Below, one piece after another: positions 61,503 to 64,000 of a stretch of 64,000 nucleotides of DNA. The number at the start of each line of letters is the position of its first letter. Positions within the stretch are counted from its first letter, which is position 1. The DNA is from Erigeron canadensis. Taxonomy: Eukaryota > Streptophyta > Magnoliopsida > Asterales > Asteraceae. The position numbers and the translations under genes were made by a program. The stretch spans positions 1,614,501 to 1,678,500 of the forward strand of contig NC_057761.1 in the NCBI RefSeq assembly GCF_010389155.1, given 5' to 3'. Under the pieces are notes generated by a model. The model was not told the DNA's origin. It did no database searches and worked only from the letters and a program-made list of their open reading frames with translations.

Positions 61503-61922
61503 CCATTTAAAATCAAAAATGATTTTGCATAGATTTTTCGGGGTTTTTACATGGTAGCTTAGGGTTTAGGGTTTGAAGTTGTAGGGTTAGCCTAACGGCT
61601 AACCCCACGACTTCAAACCCTAAACCTTTAAGCGCACCGTATACATCCATTCCCCCACTGTAGGCTTTAGCATTTTAGGGTTTAGATTTTATGGTTTAGA
61701 TTTTCCCGGGATTTTACATGGTAGCTTAGGAGTTTAGGGTTTGAAGTCGTAGGGTTAACCGTGGGCTAACCCTACGACTTCAAACCCTAAACCCTAAGCT
61801 CAACATATACATCCGTCCCCAACTGTAGGCTTTAGCATTTTAGGGTTTAGCATTTAGGGTTTTAGAATGCAACTTTTCTAAAATGTATGCATAAAATCAA
61901 AAATGATTTTGCATAGATTTTC
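61503..61922. repeat. end of the palindrome array with two telomere-motif hairpins
   Basis: AAAATCAAAAATGATTTTGC occurs at about 61510 and 61897, bracketing two related hairpins. At 61556-61633 and 61722-61800, arms containing TTTAGGGTTTGAAG(T)CGTAGGGTTA pair with TAACCC-CACGACTTCAAACCCTAAA. Between and after them lies TGTAGGCTTTAGCATTTTAG (about 61662 and 61824), so the hairpin unit is tandemly duplicated. TTTAGGG is the plant telomere repeat, but here it occurs only as one to three units. Confidence 0.8.
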
Positions 61923-62957
61923 TGTCACACCCCCAAAATATGGTGTCCAATGGGTGTGACATGTTTGGGATCACAACACAATTTCATAGTAAACAACATA
62001 AGATTTTGCTATTAAAAGACTTATTGAATAACAAGTGATTAGTTTGAAAACATGAGTACATTACATTTAAAATAAAAAGAGTTTGAACGTTGTTGATATA
62101 CAAAAACGTATTTATTGAAGACATGAAAGATAGTAGGCATAGAGCTTTCGACGGTCAAGACTTCTGATCCCCCAACTTTTCCCCCGTTACATGCACACAT
62201 TGACAAGCCATAGAGTCCATCTAATCACCTGTGACACATACTAAACAAAGTCAACAATAATGTTGGTGAATCCCATAGTTTTATAAAACAAGTTATCCAT
62301 GAACCACAAGGTACCAAAAGTGATCATTGCCGAAATGCAATATCTAGCAGCCATTGTCATATTACAATGCCGGGTAAGTAAATGCATACGTAAATATCTA
62401 AGCTCATGAAACGAAACTTGACTAGTAATAGTTTGCCTCGAGTGGTACTTGTTCAAGGTACCCAAGTTTACAAATATGATCACTTGTACAAAGTGGGATT
62501 GTCAATCCTAGTAGCGCTACTAACCATATTCACGTTTGCTTATATTCAATTAACGTTTCATGAAGGAAGGACTTGAATGAACAAAGACTTAGATCAAGTA
62601 TGTATGCCGTTATTACACTTGTGTTCATAAAGAAATGAGTATGTATCACAGCCCAAAGGTTTAACAAATTGGGGCTAGGGGACTCACCTTGATTGTAGTG
62701 ACTCGTGGAAGTGAAGAAAGAAAAGAAGTGAGTAGGCTAGTTGTGTTATGTTGAACCTATTTTAAAGAGAAATAATACTTGTCTTAGTTATTGTATTCTT
62801 TTAATATATATAACTAAAAGAAAGTTATTTTCTAGATATTCATCACCCAAAATGTTTGTTGATTTCCTTTGTTTGTATATTTGATTTACTAGAAATCCAA
62901 AGTATGACTTTGTTGTATAAAAAGTGAGATATGTATATACATTCTTAGATATATATA
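61923..62957 (-). mobile_element. probable LTR fragment
   Basis: Starts TGTCACACCCCCAAAATATG, typical of an LTR 3' end read on the opposite strand, and ends against the next LTR at 62958. GGGACTCACCTTGATTGTAG near 62679 resembles text in the LTR-like element at 57-58 kb. No coding domain and no confirmed second end. Confidence 0.4.
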
Positions 62958-63348
62958 TGTTAGGTCGAAATACAACTAAGTATAATTTGTTCAAAATAGT
63001 TGAGGCTCAGTGAAGAAAGCTTGCTCAGGATTCTGAAGTCATTCAGAATATAGCTCACTGAAGCTTCACTTCAGATTCAGAATCAACCAACACTGAAGAC
63101 ATTCAGACGAAAGTTAAAGACTGAAGACTGAAGAAGAAGATCATCTCAGAAGCAGAGCTCAGAGAAGATCTTACCTTAAGTTGAATCTGAAGAGGCTCAG
63201 TGAAAAAGTACTTACAACACTTTTTCACTGATTACGAGGAAAGTCTTTTTGCAGCTTTAACTACCTTTACCCGGTTAATTACTATCAACCTGGGATTGGG
63301 AAAGTTTTAACAAAAGGTTGGGAATAAAGTATGTCAAGTCACATCAAA
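62958..63348 (+). mobile_element. partial SIRE-like copia LTR
   Basis: Starts TGTTAGGTCGAAATACAAC and aligns with the minus-strand LTR at 34813 downward (shared TATAATTTGTTCA, GTGAAAAAGTACTTACAACA-like text, ACTACCTTTACCCGGTTAA, GGGAATAAAGTATGTCAAGT). It stops at about 63348, well short of the other copy, and joins accessory-ORF sequence directly. Confidence 0.7.
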
Positions 63349-64000
63349 AAAACTTAACTGGTTTCAAGGGGTGCTGGAGATATTTTTGGACACAGATTGT
63401 AGAGTGTCTTGGAGGGAACAGCGGAGGACTGGATCAAATCTCGTTGATCCAAGTCGTGATGGGCTATTATCTATGGCACGGGATGAAGGTGGATTTTGCT
63501 GAGATGCTGTTTGCTCAGCTGTTGACTAAGTTGAAGGTGAAGAGGAGCATTCACATTGCCTTCCCTAGATTTTTGAGCATTTGTTTTTTGGCGATTCTGG
63601 GAGAAGGATACTCTGATATCCTTCAAGAGAGCTCTCAGACGGAATTTTGCAAAGACCTCTCCAAGCTGACCGAGTCTGAGGACGAACCTGAACTGTCCCC
63701 TGCAATGCTTCAGGTACTTAGTAACAATATTAAAACTGACGCAGCACGACCGGCTGGCTCAAAAAGATCACTGGGCGGGTCACAAAAGAATGTGAGACCC
63801 ACCAGTCGATCTAGTGGCAATCTGACACACTTGTTTAAACCCAAAACAAGGTCTACCCTGCCACCTTCATCTTCCACTGACCAACCTGAGGATCTCCCAA
63901 AAGATTCCTCAGGATCTCCAAAGGGTTTATTAAAATAGCGTCCTTTTAGGCCATCCTTACAACCCAAGGATATTAGTACCCAAGCTCAGCCTTCTGAAAC
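63349..64000 (+). pseudogene. accessory ORF fragment of a SIRE-like copia element, running off the window
   Basis: A plus-strand frame is open through the LTR junction to a stop at 63936-63938. The first dozen codons (from 63318) belong to the LTR, so that start is not real. The body includes LIQVVMGYYLWHGMKVDFAE, IAFPRFLSICFLAILGEGY, then a Ser/Pro/Lys-rich low-complexity tail. After the stop the same frame continues to the window end (PSLQPKDISTQAQPSE). It resembles accessory proteins of Asteraceae retroelements, and could be the N-terminal side of the same ORF whose C-terminus is at 35104-35463. Homology is by recall, not searched. Confidence 0.5.

Noticed and set aside
61556..61800. A true telomere or chromosome end
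   Set aside because: Only one to three TTTAGGG units within hairpins, not a long tandem array.

Overview
The window is plant nuclear DNA, most likely from a eudicot. The genes have short GT-AG introns, the intergenic DNA is AT-rich, and there are Stowaway-type MITEs, L1- and RTE-clade LINEs, Ty1/copia and Ty3/gypsy LTR elements and Helitron-like ends. The accessory ORFs of some retroelements resemble ones I associate with Asteraceae, so that family is a reasonable but unproven guess.

The real genes are a tandem cluster of cysteine-rich receptor-like kinases (CRKs, DUF26/Gnk2 type), all on the minus strand. Two sub-types alternate. Type A begins MCKP: A1 at 1936-4897, A2 (a broken copy) at 10405-11645, A3 at 44022-48300. 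Type B begins MGRP: B1 at 12584-18595, B2 at 50718-53925. I placed splice sites for all seven exons of A1, A3, B1 and B2. Each spliced frame is open and totals exactly 1938 nt (645 aa), with signal peptide, two DUF26 domains, a membrane span and a kinase carrying the P-loop, VK lysine, HRD and DFG motifs. A2 is 5'-truncated, has frameshifts and has lost a splice donor.

The cluster grew by duplication of an A+B unit. About 9.74-19.05 kb (A2+B1) is paralogous to about 28.07-54.25 kb (A3+B2). The second copy is longer because two gypsy-type LTR elements (28258-36936 and 37122-43736) and an L1 LINE (about 44681-46026) inserted into it. The uninterrupted copy near A2 preserves the matching empty sites. 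A third copy of the B 3' flank at 7717-8005 suggests A1 once had its own B partner.

Both gypsy elements are non-autonomous. Gag (and protease in the second) lies on the minus strand, and a degenerate ORF of the 'putative gypsy type transposon' family plus coiled coil lies on the opposite strand. The first also carries a nested copia (SIRE-like) fragment. Intron 3 of B1 holds a foldback MITE and a truncated copia element.

Region 19-28 kb is gene-free and rich in mobile elements: an RTE LINE with an 18-bp target duplication, two Helitron-like 3' ends, an LTR-like end, a foldback MITE and a Stowaway. Beyond 54.2 kb there is no recognisable host gene. That end holds an array of AATCA-N4-TGATT palindromes (55.2-57.0 kb, resuming at 61.5-61.9 kb), split by a solo-LTR-like insertion with a 5-bp target duplication, then two telomere-motif hairpins and further LTR fragments running off the window.
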